DNA of 64,000 bases, from the NCBI GenBank assembly GCA_963727035.1, contig CAVSEY010000002.1:36080-100079 (forward strand). Direction: 5' to 3'. Each line of letters starts with the position of its first letter. The stretch's first letter is position 1. The notes under the pieces were generated by a model, which worked only from the letters and a program-made list of their open reading frames with translations, did no database searches and had not been told where the DNA came from. The position numbers were made by a program, and so were the translations under genes. The stretch is from Rhodoblastus sp963727035 (GTDB lineage Bacteria > Pseudomonadota > Alphaproteobacteria > Rhizobiales > Beijerinckiaceae). Positions 54,155 to 62,534 of this stretch are shown here, piece after piece.

Positions 54155-55984
54155 TCACTTCTCCGGCAGGTTCACCCGCAGATGCAGCTCGCGCAACTGC
54201 TTCGGCGTCGCCGGCGCCGGGGCGCCCATCAGAATATCTTCGGCGCGCTGGTTCATCGGGAACAGCGCGACCTCGCGCAGGTTCTGTTCGCCGGCCAGCA
54301 GCATGATGATGCGGTCCACGCCCGCCGCCATGCCGCCGTGGGGCGGCGCGCCATATTGGAACGCGCGGTACATGCCCCCAAAGCGCTCGACCACCGTCTC
54401 CTCGCCATAGCCGGCGATCTCGAAGGCCTTGACCATGGATTCCGGCTTGTGGTTGCGGATGCCGCCCGAGGCGATCTCGAAACCGTTGCAGGCGATGTCG
54501 TACTGGAACGCCTTGATCGTCAGCGGGTCTTGCGTTTGCAGCGCCTCCAGCCCGCCCTGGGGCATGGAGAAGGGATTGTGGCCGAAGTCGATCTTCTTCT
54601 CGTCCTCGTTATATTCATACATCGGGAAATCGACGACCCAGGCCAGTTCAAAGCGGTCCCTGTCCACGAGGTTCAGATCCTCGCCGACTTTCGTGCGCGC
54701 GGCGCCGGCGAATTTGGCGAATTTGTCCGGGTCGCCGGCCACGAAGAAAGCCGCGTCGCCGGCGTTCAGGCCGAGTTGGGCGCGGATCGCCTCGACCCGC
54801 TCCGGTCCGATATTATTGGCGAGCGGACCGCGTCCGCCGACGCCGCTGGCGTTCTTGTCGGCCTGAAGGCTGGTCTCGTCCTTGGCGCGGTCGAAGAACA
54901 GAATATAGCCCAGTCCCGGCTGTCCCTCGCCCTGCGCCCAGCAATTCATGCGGTCGGCGAAAGTGCGCTGGCCGCCGCCCCGCGCGGGAATCGCCCACAC
55001 CTGATTGTTTTCCGATTCCAGCAGGCGCGCGAAAATCTTGAAGCCCGAGCCGCGAAAGTGCTCGGAAACATCCTGCATCACGATTGCGTTGCGCAAATCC
55101 GGCTTGTCGGAGCCATATTTGCGCATGGCCTCCGCATAGGGGATGCGCGGCCAGTTTTTCGTCACCGGCTTGCCGCCGCCGAATTCCTCGAAAATGCCGG
55201 TGATGACCGGCTCCATGGCGGCGAAAATATCGTCCTGGGTAACAAAACTCATTTCCAGGTCGAGCTGGTAGAACTCGCCGGGCAGGCGGTCGGCGCGCGG
55301 GTCCTCGTCGCGGAAACAGGGCGCGATCTGGAAATAGCGGTCGAAGCCGGCCATCATCAGCAATTGCTTGTACTGCTGCGGCGCCTGCGGAAGGGCGTAG
55401 AATTTGCCTGGATGGATGCGCGAGGGCACCAGAAAGTCGCGCGCGCCTTCCGGCGACGAGGCGGTCAGGATCGGCGTCTGGAATTCGTTGAAGCCGGCGG
55501 CCTTCATGCGGGCGCGCATGGAATCCACCACCTGCCCGCGCAGCATGATGTTGTTGTGGATGCGCTCGCGGCGCAGGTCGAGAAAGCGGTATTTGAGGCG
55601 GGTTTCCTCGGGATAATCCTGCTCGCCGAAGACCGGCAGCGGCAGTTCCGCCGCCTGGCCAAGCACTTCCGCCGCGCGGACATAAAGCTCGATGCGGCCG
55701 GTGGCCATGTCCTCGTTGTCGGTGCTCTTGCCGTCCACCTGCGGGCGGCGGCGGACCTCGCCGTCGAGCCGCACCACCCATTCCGAGCGAAAGCTTTCCG
55801 CCAGTTTGAAGGCGGCGGAATCGGGATCGACCACGCATTGGGTCAGGCCGTAATGGTCGCGCAGGTCGATGAACAGCACGCCGCCATGATCGCGGATGCG
55901 GTGGCACCAGCCGGAGAGGCGGACCGTCTGGCCGATGTTGTCTTCGCGGAGTTGGCCGCAGGTATGGGTGCGAAAGGCGTGCAT
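54155..55984 (-). CDS. aspS: Aspartyl-tRNA synthetase
   Basis: 609 residues from ATG 55984 (MHAFRTHTCGQLREDN), the usual bacterial size. OB-fold anticodon domain (about 1-120). Class II catalytic core with motif 2 FRDEDPRADRLPGEF-YQLD. GAD insertion domain (about 300-430). Motif 3 GMAAGVDRIIMLLAGE. It charges tRNA-Asp; in bacteria without AsnRS it also charges tRNA-Asn, which cannot be decided here. Confidence 0.96.
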   Translation of the reverse strand: MHAFRTHTCGQLREDNIGQTVRLSGWCHRIRDHGGVLFIDLRDHYGLTQCVVDPDSAAFKLAESFRSEWVVRLDGEVRRRPQVDGKSTDNEDMATGRIELYVRAAEVLGQAAELPLPVFGEQDYPEETRLKYRFLDLRRERIHNNIMLRGQVVDSMRARMKAAGFNEFQTPILTASSPEGARDFLVPSRIHPGKFYALPQAPQQYKQLLMMAGFDRYFQIAPCFRDEDPRADRLPGEFYQLDLEMSFVTQDDIFAAMEPVITGIFEEFGGGKPVTKNWPRIPYAEAMRKYGSDKPDLRNAIVMQDVSEHFRGSGFKIFARLLESENNQVWAIPARGGGQRTFADRMNCWAQGEGQPGLGYILFFDRAKDETSLQADKNASGVGGRGPLANNIGPERVEAIRAQLGLNAGDAAFFVAGDPDKFAKFAGAARTKVGEDLNLVDRDRFELAWVVDFPMYEYNEDEKKIDFGHNPFSMPQGGLEALQTQDPLTIKAFQYDIACNGFEIASGGIRNHKPESMVKAFEIAGYGEETVVERFGGMYRAFQYGAPPHGGMAAGVDRIIMLLAGEQNLREVALFPMNQRAEDILMGAPAPATPKQLRELHLRVNLPEK

Positions 55985-56092
55985 GATCTTCCAGACTGAA
56001 AAGGTTTGGCCGCTGCCTAGCGGAAATTTGGCCGCGCGTGAAGGGGGCGCGGCGCTGGCGCGCGCCAGCCAATTATTGTATGTACAAAAAAC

Positions 56093-56365
56093 ATGAAGGT
56101 CGAATTCGACGCCGCCAAGCGCCAAAAGACCCTCGAACATCGAGGGCTGGATATGGCGCGCGCCGCCGAAATCTTCGCCGGTCCTACCCTCACCATCGCC
56201 GACGACCGCAAGGATTATGGCGAAGAGAGGTTCATCACCATTGGGCGGCTCGAAAGCAGAATGGTTGCGGTCGTCTGGACCCCGCGCGGCGCGGCCCGCC
56301 GTATCATCAGTTTGAGGAAGGCCAATGACCGGGAACAAGCCGCCTATGGGCCCCGATTGGGTTGA
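56093..56365 (+). CDS. brnT: BrnT-family toxin
   Basis: 90 residues. The BrnT pattern is VEFDAAKRQKTLEHRGLD, FAGPTLTIADDRKDYGEERF and RIISLRKANDREQAAY, a RelE-like ribonuclease fold. It overlaps brnA by 41 bp. The pair stands between the core genes aspS and rnd. Confidence 0.93.
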   Translation: MKVEFDAAKRQKTLEHRGLDMARAAEIFAGPTLTIADDRKDYGEERFITIGRLESRMVAVVWTPRGAARRIISLRKANDREQAAYGPRLG

Positions 56366-56585
56366 CGAGGACGACGCGCCCGATCTGTCCGCACCGGAAT
56401 ATCAGGCGAAATTCGCCGCCGTCCCGGTGCGCCGGGGCCGGCCGAAGTCCGCCAAACCGAAAGTCCCGACAACCCTGCGACTGGACGCCGACGTGCTCGA
56501 AGGCTTTCGCGCGACCGGCGCCGGCTGGCAGTCGCGGATCAACGAAACCCTCCGCAGGGCGTTGCGAAACAAAAAACTGGGCTGA
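56325..56585 (+). CDS. brnA: BrnA-family antitoxin
   Basis: 86 residues. The C-terminal ribbon-helix-helix (PTTLRLDADVLEGFRATGAG, SRINETLRRAL) and the N-terminal toxin-binding region (GPDWVDEDDAPDLS) are typical of BrnA. It neutralises BrnT and probably represses the operon. Confidence 0.93.
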   Translation: MTGNKPPMGPDWVDEDDAPDLSAPEYQAKFAAVPVRRGRPKSAKPKVPTTLRLDADVLEGFRATGAGWQSRINETLRRALRNKKLG

Positions 56586-56659
56586 CCCCGCCGCCCGGAA
56601 CGGCAAATTATCCCATCGCGTTACTAGCCGCCGCCTGAGCCTTGCATTATGAAGCTTTC

Positions 56660-57853
56660 ATGAGCCTCGTCACCGATTCCGGCGAGCTGGCGGCTTTTTG
56701 CCAGTCTTTCGCCAAACATCCCTATGTCACGGTCGACACCGAATTCCTGCGCGAGACGACGTTCTGGCCCAAGGTCTGCGTGATCCAGCTCGCCAGCGAC
56801 GACCACGCCATCGCGGTCGACGCCCTGGCGGAGGGCCTGGATCTTTCGCCCTTTTTCGAGCTCATGGCCAACAAGGACGTGGTCAAGGTCTTTCACGCCG
56901 CGCGCCAGGACATCGAGATCGTCTGGCATCTCGCCAAGATCGTCCCGGCGCCGCTGTTCGACACCCAGGTCGCGGCCATGGTCTGCGGCTTTGGCGACCA
57001 GATCGCCTATGGCGAGCTGGCCCAGAGCATCTGCAAGGTCACGCTCGACAAATCCTCGCGCTTCACCGACTGGTCGCGCCGCCCGCTCACCGACGCCCAG
57101 ATCGAATACGCCATCGCCGACGTCACCCATTTGCGCGACATCTACAAGGCTTTGCGGCAAAGGCTGGAGCGCTCCGGGCGCCTCCACTGGCTGATCGACG
57201 AAATGGCCAGCCTGTCCAGCCCCGAAACCTATGAGCAGAGCCCCGCGCGCGCCTGGGAGCGCCACGCCCATCGCGCCAGAAAGCCGCGCGATCTCGCCGT
57301 GCTGATGGAGCTGACCGCCTGGCGCGAGCATGAGGCGCAGAGCCGCGACGTGCCGCGCTCGCGTGTGCTGAAGGACGATATATTGTTCGAAGTCGCGTTC
57401 GCCGCTCCTCGCGACGTCGAGGCGCTTGGCGGGTTGCGCGCCTTTCCGCGGGGGATGGAACGGTCCCGCGCGGGCGCCGAGATCCTCGCCGCGATCGAGC
57501 GCGGCCTCGCCCGCGATCCGCAAAGCCTGCCCAAGATCGAGCGCGAACGGCGCAGCGGCGGCGGCGCCACGGTCGAACTGCTGAAGGTCCTGCTGCGGCA
57601 GGTCGCCGAGAAACAGGGCGTGGCGGCCAAGATGATCGCCACCACCGACGAGCTGGAGCTGCTCGCCGCCGACGATCACGCCGACGTTTCGGCGCTGAAA
57701 GGCTGGCGGCGCGAATTGTTCGGCGCCAAGGCCCTCCAGCTCAAGCACGGACGGCTGGCCCTGACGGTCGAGAACAATCGCGTCGTCACCCTGGAATGGC
57801 ACGAAGCCCAGGGCGACGTTGAGCCGGCGCCGAGCGAGACCGCTGTGAATTAA
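56660..57853 (+). CDS. rnd: Ribonuclease D
   Basis: 397 residues from ATG 56660. DEDDy exonuclease: VDTEFLRE (Exo I), KVFHAARQDIEIVW (Exo II) and EYAIADVTHLRDIY (Exo III, Tyr/Asp), followed by HRDC domains. It trims tRNA precursors from the 3' end in the cytoplasm. aspS and rnd lie close together in many Hyphomicrobiales; here brnTA separates them. Confidence 0.94.
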   Translation: MSLVTDSGELAAFCQSFAKHPYVTVDTEFLRETTFWPKVCVIQLASDDHAIAVDALAEGLDLSPFFELMANKDVVKVFHAARQDIEIVWHLAKIVPAPLFDTQVAAMVCGFGDQIAYGELAQSICKVTLDKSSRFTDWSRRPLTDAQIEYAIADVTHLRDIYKALRQRLERSGRLHWLIDEMASLSSPETYEQSPARAWERHAHRARKPRDLAVLMELTAWREHEAQSRDVPRSRVLKDDILFEVAFAAPRDVEALGGLRAFPRGMERSRAGAEILAAIERGLARDPQSLPKIERERRSGGGATVELLKVLLRQVAEKQGVAAKMIATTDELELLAADDHADVSALKGWRRELFGAKALQLKHGRLALTVENNRVVTLEWHEAQGDVEPAPSETAVN

Positions 57854-58359
57854 CGCGGCTTGCGCAAGAGATCCGTCAGCGCGCCCAGGGCCTCGCGTTC
57901 GTCGCGTCCGCTGGCGCGGGCGATCTGCATCAGAGACCGGCGCGGACCCGTAACGGTGAAGCCCAGCTCGCGCAGCCGCGAAGCCAGACTCTCCGGATCG
58001 CTGCGATAGATCGGCGCGAGATCGGCGAGCGGCGTCGCGGTCAGCGCGCGAATGAGCACGCTGGTGGAGTCGCGGGGCGCCGCCGCAGGCCGCGCCCGGT
58101 GCAACAGACGCCCGCCGGCGAGCGCGAGCGCAATCAGGGCGAGAAAACCCGCGATCCGCGCCGCATCGGCGCGGAATCCGCCGCGAAAGCGCCAGGCCAG
58201 CGCCAGCGAGGCCGGAACCATGAAATAGCCAAGCTGGCGATGAATGAACCAGACGTGAAAATCATAAAAATGCGCCAGCATCGCCGCGCCGGTCACCGCC
58301 GCGATGGCGTAAAGAGCCGCGGCCGCGGCGACGAAATTGCGCGAAATCCAATCGGTCAT
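57850..58359 (-). CDS. Small membrane protein of unknown function
   Basis: 169 residues from ATG 58359, converging on rnd with a 4-bp overlap. Three probable TM helices (about residues 10-30, 38-58 and 66-86) with HFYDFHVWFIHRQLGYF between the first two. A soluble C-terminal ~80 residues (DLAPIYRSDPESLASRLREL) follows, rich in Leu/Arg. I do not recognise the family; the His/Trp/Phe-rich loop recalls membrane cytochrome-like proteins, but no haem pattern is convincing. Confidence 0.65.
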   Translation of the reverse strand: MTDWISRNFVAAAAALYAIAAVTGAAMLAHFYDFHVWFIHRQLGYFMVPASLALAWRFRGGFRADAARIAGFLALIALALAGGRLLHRARPAAAPRDSTSVLIRALTATPLADLAPIYRSDPESLASRLRELGFTVTGPRRSLMQIARASGRDEREALGALTDLLRKPR

Positions 58360-58677
58360 GATCGGTGATGTAGCACATCGGGCGGAAGCGGGAGTCCTCA
58401 ATATTCCGGATCTTCCTTGATCTTGCGCGGCGCGCTCCATGGCTCGCAAGCCGCGCGGCTCAACCGGCGTCTCCTCCCTTGGTCGCCTGTTCGCTTCCGG
58501 CGAATCCTGCTTCAACGGTCGCAGCTTGCGCGGAATTGACGCGCTTGAAGACGTGAATTTCCCTCAAAACACACATCATCGCTTCAATATATCGTGCTTC
58601 TACCTTATATAGCTTTACGATTAATATGTTCGGTTTAATTTATGAATTGAGCTGCGCCTGATTCGGAGAGAGCGTCG
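58360..58677. promoter_or_regulatory. Divergent promoter region, AT-rich, before the BigR-like gene
   Basis: 318 bp between the membrane-protein gene and the ArsR-family gene. The right half (about 58575-58650) is strongly AT-rich, with several AT-rich blocks (AATATATCG, TTATATAG, ATTAATATG). It is the likely site of autoregulation. No perfect palindrome is visible. Confidence 0.45.
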
Positions 58678-59022
58678 ATGGTCTTGCATGCCATGAAAGA
58701 AATCGAAATCTCCGGCGACCTGGAGACGATTGCGCAAAACGCGCGCGAGGCGAGCGAATTCCTCAAGGCTCTGGCCCATGAGGCGCGCCTCGTCATTCTT
58801 TGCATCCTTGCGGAAGGCGAGAAATCGGTGGGCGACCTGGAGGCCTTGCTCGATCAACGGCAATCGACCGTGTCGCAACAGCTGGCCCGGCTGCGGCTCG
58901 ATGGCCTGGTGACGACCCGCCGCGACGGCAAGAATGTCTATTATCGGCTGGCGAAGAGCGAGACCCGCACCATTCTCGACGCGATTCACACTGTTTTTTG
59001 CGACAAGCGCGAAGGCCGCTGA
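58678..59022 (+). CDS. ArsR-family redox/persulfide-sensing repressor (BigR/SqrR-like)
   Basis: 114 residues. Winged helix (LKALAHEARLVILCIL, DQRQSTVSQQLARLRLDGLV, RRDGKNVYYRLA). There are exactly two cysteines, C42 and C108. These match the cysteine pair that forms the sensing disulfide or polysulfide bond in BigR/SqrR, and no metal-site ArsR cysteines (ELCVCDL) are present. It should repress sulfide-oxidation or detoxification genes until oxidised by persulfide. No such target gene is adjacent, so targets probably lie elsewhere. Confidence 0.85.
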   Translation: MVLHAMKEIEISGDLETIAQNAREASEFLKALAHEARLVILCILAEGEKSVGDLEALLDQRQSTVSQQLARLRLDGLVTTRRDGKNVYYRLAKSETRTILDAIHTVFCDKREGR

Positions 59023-59046
59023 CCCGAAACAGGCGCGGCGTGTGCT

Positions 59047-59994
59047 TTATTCCCGCGCCGCTTTCGCTTCCAGCACGTCCATCAGTTCGCGCCATTCGCG
59101 CGGCGAAAGGCCGCTGGTCTCGGCGGTCACCGGCTCTCCCGCCACCAGCTTTTTCACGACATTCAGCGCCGTGCGCGAAAAATTGACGGCGCCGTGCCGA
59201 TATTCGAGGAAAGCCTCATAGGTCAGCGGCGTCCAGCGGCGCAACACGTCGAGCATTTTCTCGGCATAGATGCGGATCTCGTACTGGGCGTGGGAATCGG
59301 CGCGCAGGCGCAGGAAATGCATGAGATTGTGGAGGTTGGTCTTCCAATACCACTGCGTATAAGTGTTCAGGGTCAGGTTCATCCGCGCCAGTTCTCGGGC
59401 GAGACCTGATCGATTGGGGTCGGCGACGGTCGAATCCGGGTTTTCGTTCAGCATCCAGGCGTAATCCGCGTGGGCTTTTTCGGCGTCGCTCCGCAACATG
59501 TCCAGGACGCGCGCCGCCTCGTCGCCGGTCAGGATTTCCCCCCGCCCCTGGCGGTTGACGGTCGATTGCGCCGCCAGATGCGCCTCGTCGGGAATGTAGA
59601 ATTCCCTGTCGAGGATCGAATAGCGCGCCGAATATTCGTTGATGCTGGCGGTCCGGTGCCTGATCCATTGTCTTGCGACGAAGATCGGCAGTTTGACGTG
59701 GAACTTGATCTCCGCCATTTCGAAGGGCGTGGTGTGCCAGTGCCGCATCAGATACATGATGAGGCCGCGATCCTCGGTCACCTTCTTGGTGCCGCGCCCA
59801 TAGGACACGCGCGCCGCCTGCACCACGGCGGCGTCGTCGCCCATGTAATCGATGACGCGGAGAAAGCCGTGGTCCAGAACCGGAATCGGCTCGAACAATA
59901 TTTCCTCAAGGGCCGGGACGGTGGGGCGTAGAGTGGCCGTTTCTTTGGCCCTCATCGAGCGGATTTCATCGAGTTGCTGGTCGGAGAGTGCCAT
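59047..59994 (-). CDS. thyX: FAD-dependent thymidylate synthase ThyX
   Basis: 315 residues from ATG 59994; a GTG at 60015 is an alternative. The ThyX signature RHRTASINEYSARYS is complete, with FVARQWIRH before it and YEIRIYAEKMLDVL near the end. It makes dTMP from dUMP with CH2-THF and FADH2. It leaves tetrahydrofolate unoxidised, so the cell needs less folate reductase. Confidence 0.95.
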   Translation of the reverse strand: MALSDQQLDEIRSMRAKETATLRPTVPALEEILFEPIPVLDHGFLRVIDYMGDDAAVVQAARVSYGRGTKKVTEDRGLIMYLMRHWHTTPFEMAEIKFHVKLPIFVARQWIRHRTASINEYSARYSILDREFYIPDEAHLAAQSTVNRQGRGEILTGDEAARVLDMLRSDAEKAHADYAWMLNENPDSTVADPNRSGLARELARMNLTLNTYTQWYWKTNLHNLMHFLRLRADSHAQYEIRIYAEKMLDVLRRWTPLTYEAFLEYRHGAVNFSRTALNVVKKLVAGEPVTAETSGLSPREWRELMDVLEAKAARE

Positions 59995-60130
59995 CGAATC
60001 ATCGCCTCGTCGCACGGCCGCGCCGTCCCGGGGTCCATACAGGTTTTATTCAAGCAACGCCAGCGCGAGGCGATTGTCAAAGCCCTCCGCCCGTGAGACG
60101 AAAGACGCCGACCAACAGGCGGAGTCGCGG

Positions 60131-60997
60131 ATGAAAAAGCACGGCGGACGACGGCAGGAAAAAAGTCCCCGCCCCTCCCGCGCCGAAGCCGGCGCGGTCA
60201 AGAACCCGCCCAAATCGCGGCCCGCGCCCCCTTCCCGCGCCGGCGGCGAAAAGCCCGCGGCGCGCGGCTTCCGGCGCCGCTCGCCCGAACTTGCCGCGCT
60301 TTATGGCTTTCACGCCGTGCGCGAGGCCCTGCGCAATCCGCGCCGCGAATGTCTCGACCTGTTCGCCACCCCGGCGGCGGCGGAAAAGCTCGCCGCCGAC
60401 ATTTCCGCGCGCGGCGTCGCGCTTCATCACATCGATTCGGAGGCATTGGCCGCCCGGCTCGGCCCCGAGGCCGTGCATCAGGGCGTCTTTCTGGAGGCGC
60501 GCCCGCTGCCGGCGCTCGACGTGACCGAAATCGAGCGCAAATCCGGCCTCGTCCTCGCGCTCGACCAGATCACCGATCCCCATAATGTCGGCGCGATCCT
60601 GCGCACCGCCGCCGCTTTCGCCGTGGACGCGGTGATCGTCACCGAGCGCCACGCGCCGGAATTTTCCGGCGTGCTGGCAAAGACCGCGTCGGGAGGGCTG
60701 GAGCATGTCCCGCTGGTCGAGGTCGTCAATCTCGCGCGCGCCCTCGACGAACTCGGCGACGCCGGCTATCAGCGCGTCGGCCTCGATTCCGAAGGCCCCG
60801 AGAGCCTGGAGAAAACCGTTTTGAGCGCGCCGGTGGCGCTGGTGCTGGGCGCCGAGGGCAAAGGCCTGCGCCGGCTCACCCGCGAGAAATGCGACACGCT
60901 CGCCCGGCTCGACCTGCCGGGCGCGATCAAGAGCCTGAACGTCTCCAACGCCTGCGCCGTCGCCCTCGCCCTGACCCGCGCGCGCCTCGCGCCATGA
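60131..60997 (+). CDS. rlmB: 23S rRNA 2'-O-ribose G2251 methyltransferase (RlmB/TrmH family)
   Basis: 288 residues from ATG 60131 (upstream frame is not similar). A basic N-terminal tail (about 1-50), an L30e-like substrate domain (ALYGFHAVREALRNPRRE), then the SPOUT knot: motif 1 ITDPHNVGAILRTA, motif 2 LVLGAEGKGLRRLT, motif 3 IKSLNVSNACAVAL. It methylates the P-loop guanosine of 23S rRNA. It ends 77 bp before tRNA-Thr. Confidence 0.92.
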   Translation: MKKHGGRRQEKSPRPSRAEAGAVKNPPKSRPAPPSRAGGEKPAARGFRRRSPELAALYGFHAVREALRNPRRECLDLFATPAAAEKLAADISARGVALHHIDSEALAARLGPEAVHQGVFLEARPLPALDVTEIERKSGLVLALDQITDPHNVGAILRTAAAFAVDAVIVTERHAPEFSGVLAKTASGGLEHVPLVEVVNLARALDELGDAGYQRVGLDSEGPESLEKTVLSAPVALVLGAEGKGLRRLTREKCDTLARLDLPGAIKSLNVSNACAVALALTRARLAP

Positions 60998-61074
60998 TCC
61001 TCGCCGCGCGCCAAAACCCGCCCCTTGCGCCAGGGGCCACGGACTGCTAGCAAACCCACGAGCCAAGCGCCCAA

Positions 61075-61150
61075 GCCGGTTTAGCTCAGCTGGTAGAGCA
61101 ACTGATTTGTAATCAGTAGGTCGCGGGTTCAATTCCTGCAACCGGCACCA
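61075..61150 (+). tRNA. tRNA-Thr (anticodon UGU)
   Basis: 76 nt with encoded CCA. Acceptor arms GCCGGTT and AACCGGC pair exactly. The D-arm (AGCTCAGCTGGTAGAGC), anticodon stem-loop ACTGA-TTTGTAA-TCAGT and T-arm GGGTTCAATTCC are normal. Mobile-element debris lies downstream of its 3' end, as at a used integration site. Confidence 0.97.
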
Positions 61151-61349
61151 ATAACCCCTTAAAATATAAGAGAAAATTCACGACCTTTTAAACGGAAAGG
61201 TTGATGAATTTTGCGCTGGTGACCATATGGTGACCAGAGAACGTGAAGTCGGTTTTCTAATCGTCGTTTTCCCGCGTTCAAAGGAATTCTAGTTCGTGAT
61301 CATAACACATTGTTTTTACATATAAATCTGGATTATTCGTCATATGCCT

Positions 61350-61384
61350 CGTATCGTTCAGGGGTGAAACGATACGAAAGGAGG
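61350..61384 (+). promoter_or_regulatory. Hairpin and strong ribosome site before a truncated gene
   Basis: Perfect 9-bp stem CGTATCGTT (61350-61358) with AACGATACG (61368-61376), followed by AAAGGAGG (61377-61384) and ATG 61391. This would be a leader hairpin or operator placed directly before the Shine-Dalgarno sequence of the truncated gene. Confidence 0.55.
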
Positions 61385-61390
61385 CCAAAG

Positions 61391-61468
61391 ATGGCCATTC
61401 TAGACCAGCTCAAGATCACAAACGCGTCGCCGCGAAAAAACGTTTCGCCGATTAGCCGCTTTCGTCGG
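61391..61468 (+). pseudogene. 5' stub of a DUF6641-like gene, cut by insertion-sequence DNA
   Basis: The start codon stands behind a near-ideal ribosome site. The first ~26 residues (MAILDQLKITNASPRKNVSP) resemble the N-terminus of the DUF6641 family, small proteins of plasmids and integrative elements. The similarity ends near 61465, where the istB fragment starts on the other strand. Family assignment rests on a short stretch. Confidence 0.5.
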
Positions 61469-61471
61469 CGC

Positions 61472-61725
61472 TTAGCCGAGCCGATCGAGCAGCGCGGTCG
61501 TCATCTTGGCGTCGCCGAAGACCGACGGCCATTCTCCGAAGGCGAGGTTGGTCGTGACGATGATCGATGTGCGCTCGTAAAGGCGGCTGATCAGGTGGAA
61601 CAGCAGCTGGCCGCCCGACTGGGCGAAGGGGAGATAGCCGAGTTCGTCGAGAACGATGAAGTCGAGCCGCGTCAGATAATCAGCGAGGCGGCCCTGGCGC
61701 CCGGCGCGGGTCGCCGAAATGCTCG
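61472..61725 (-). pseudogene. istB: IS21-family helper ATPase IstB, C-terminal fragment
   Basis: On the minus strand ADYLTRLDFIVLDELGYLPF, GGQLLFHLISRLYERTSII and TTNLAFGEWPSVFGD give a clear IstB Walker B and sensor region, ending LDRLG-stop at 61474-61472. The N-terminal half with Walker A and the transposase istA are missing. It joins unrelated sequence near 61725. Confidence 0.85.
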
Positions 61726-61787
61726 TCGGGCAAATAGCTGATCATCAGCGCCGTCGTCTCCCGCGCTTTGATCTTAGAGTCTGTCCG

Positions 61788-62230
61788 GAAACATTACGCG
61801 GGATTGCATAGTTTTCGCAGCATGAGGCGGATTGAGGCGAGACGAAGGAAAGCCAGGGCCTTGCGGCTGAGGCATTCCCAATCCTTGGCGAGGCGGCGAC
61901 ATCTGCCGAGCCAGGCGAAGGTCCGCTCGACGATCCAGCGCTTGGGCAAGACGACAAACCCTTTGACCTGATCCGAGCGCTTGACGATCTCGACATTGAT
62001 GCATTTGTGGACCCTGCCGACGGCGTTGCGAAATTCCGGCCCTTGATAGCCGCCATCGGCATAGAGCTTCAGCAGGAAGGGAAAGGCGCCAAACAAGGTC
62101 GCCGTCACCAGCGCGCCGCCGTCGCGGTCTTGAATATCGGCGGCGTGAACGAGCGCATGCATCAAGAGCCCCTGCGTATCGACGAGGATGTGGCGTTTCT
62201 TGCCCTTGATCTTCTTTGCCCAACCTCTCC
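61788..62230 (-). mobile_element. Truncated IS5-type insertion sequence
   Basis: Includes the transposase fragment and a possible IS end at about 61785-61800 (GAGTCTGTCCGGAAAC). No matching inverted end is seen near 62230, so only one end remains. It abuts the istB fragment. Confidence 0.65.
61794..62230 (-). pseudogene. IS5-family transposase, C-terminal fragment
   Basis: Starting about 62230 the frame reads AKKIKGKKRHILVDTQGLLM, ADIQDRDGGALV, LYADGGYQGPEF and WIVERTFAWLGRCRRLAKDW, the C-terminal half of an IS5 (IS427-like) DDE transposase including the catalytic Asp-Gly and Glu blocks. The N-terminal half is absent; upstream sequence is unrelated. It ends at 61794. Confidence 0.85.
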
Positions 62231-62534
62231 AATCCGATCTTTTACGACGAAGCCCAAACCCGCGAATGGCGTGAAGCACGGGTTTGGGCGAACGAGCGCA
62301 ACCGCCCCCATCGCGGCGCCATCGACCAATCAACCCTTATGAAGGCCAAAACGACCCTTGGCCACGTCCCGCCGATCGATCGCAATTTCCACGGCAAGCA
62401 CGAGGCGGAAGCCGAATGTGCCGAGGAAGTCGCGCGCAAAAAAACGGACCACAATCGGTGAAGCATTGCGCCGCTGCGAACGATAGCCAGGACATGGCTG
62501 GCGAAGGGGAAATCAATCCGTGCCGATTGATCTT
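62231..62534. other. Intergenic region downstream of IS debris, 304 bp
   Basis: A plus-strand frame (62216-62461) is open but has no ribosome site and no family similarity. Nothing else recognised. Confidence 0.45.

Noticed and set aside
61225..61250. Two GGTGACC copies around CATATG as an operator or att core
   Set aside because: The copies are direct repeats of a self-complementary heptamer and no partner copy was found near tRNA-Thr.
62216..62461. 81-codon plus-strand frame beside the IS5 fragment
   Set aside because: No ribosome site and no recognisable family; could be chance.
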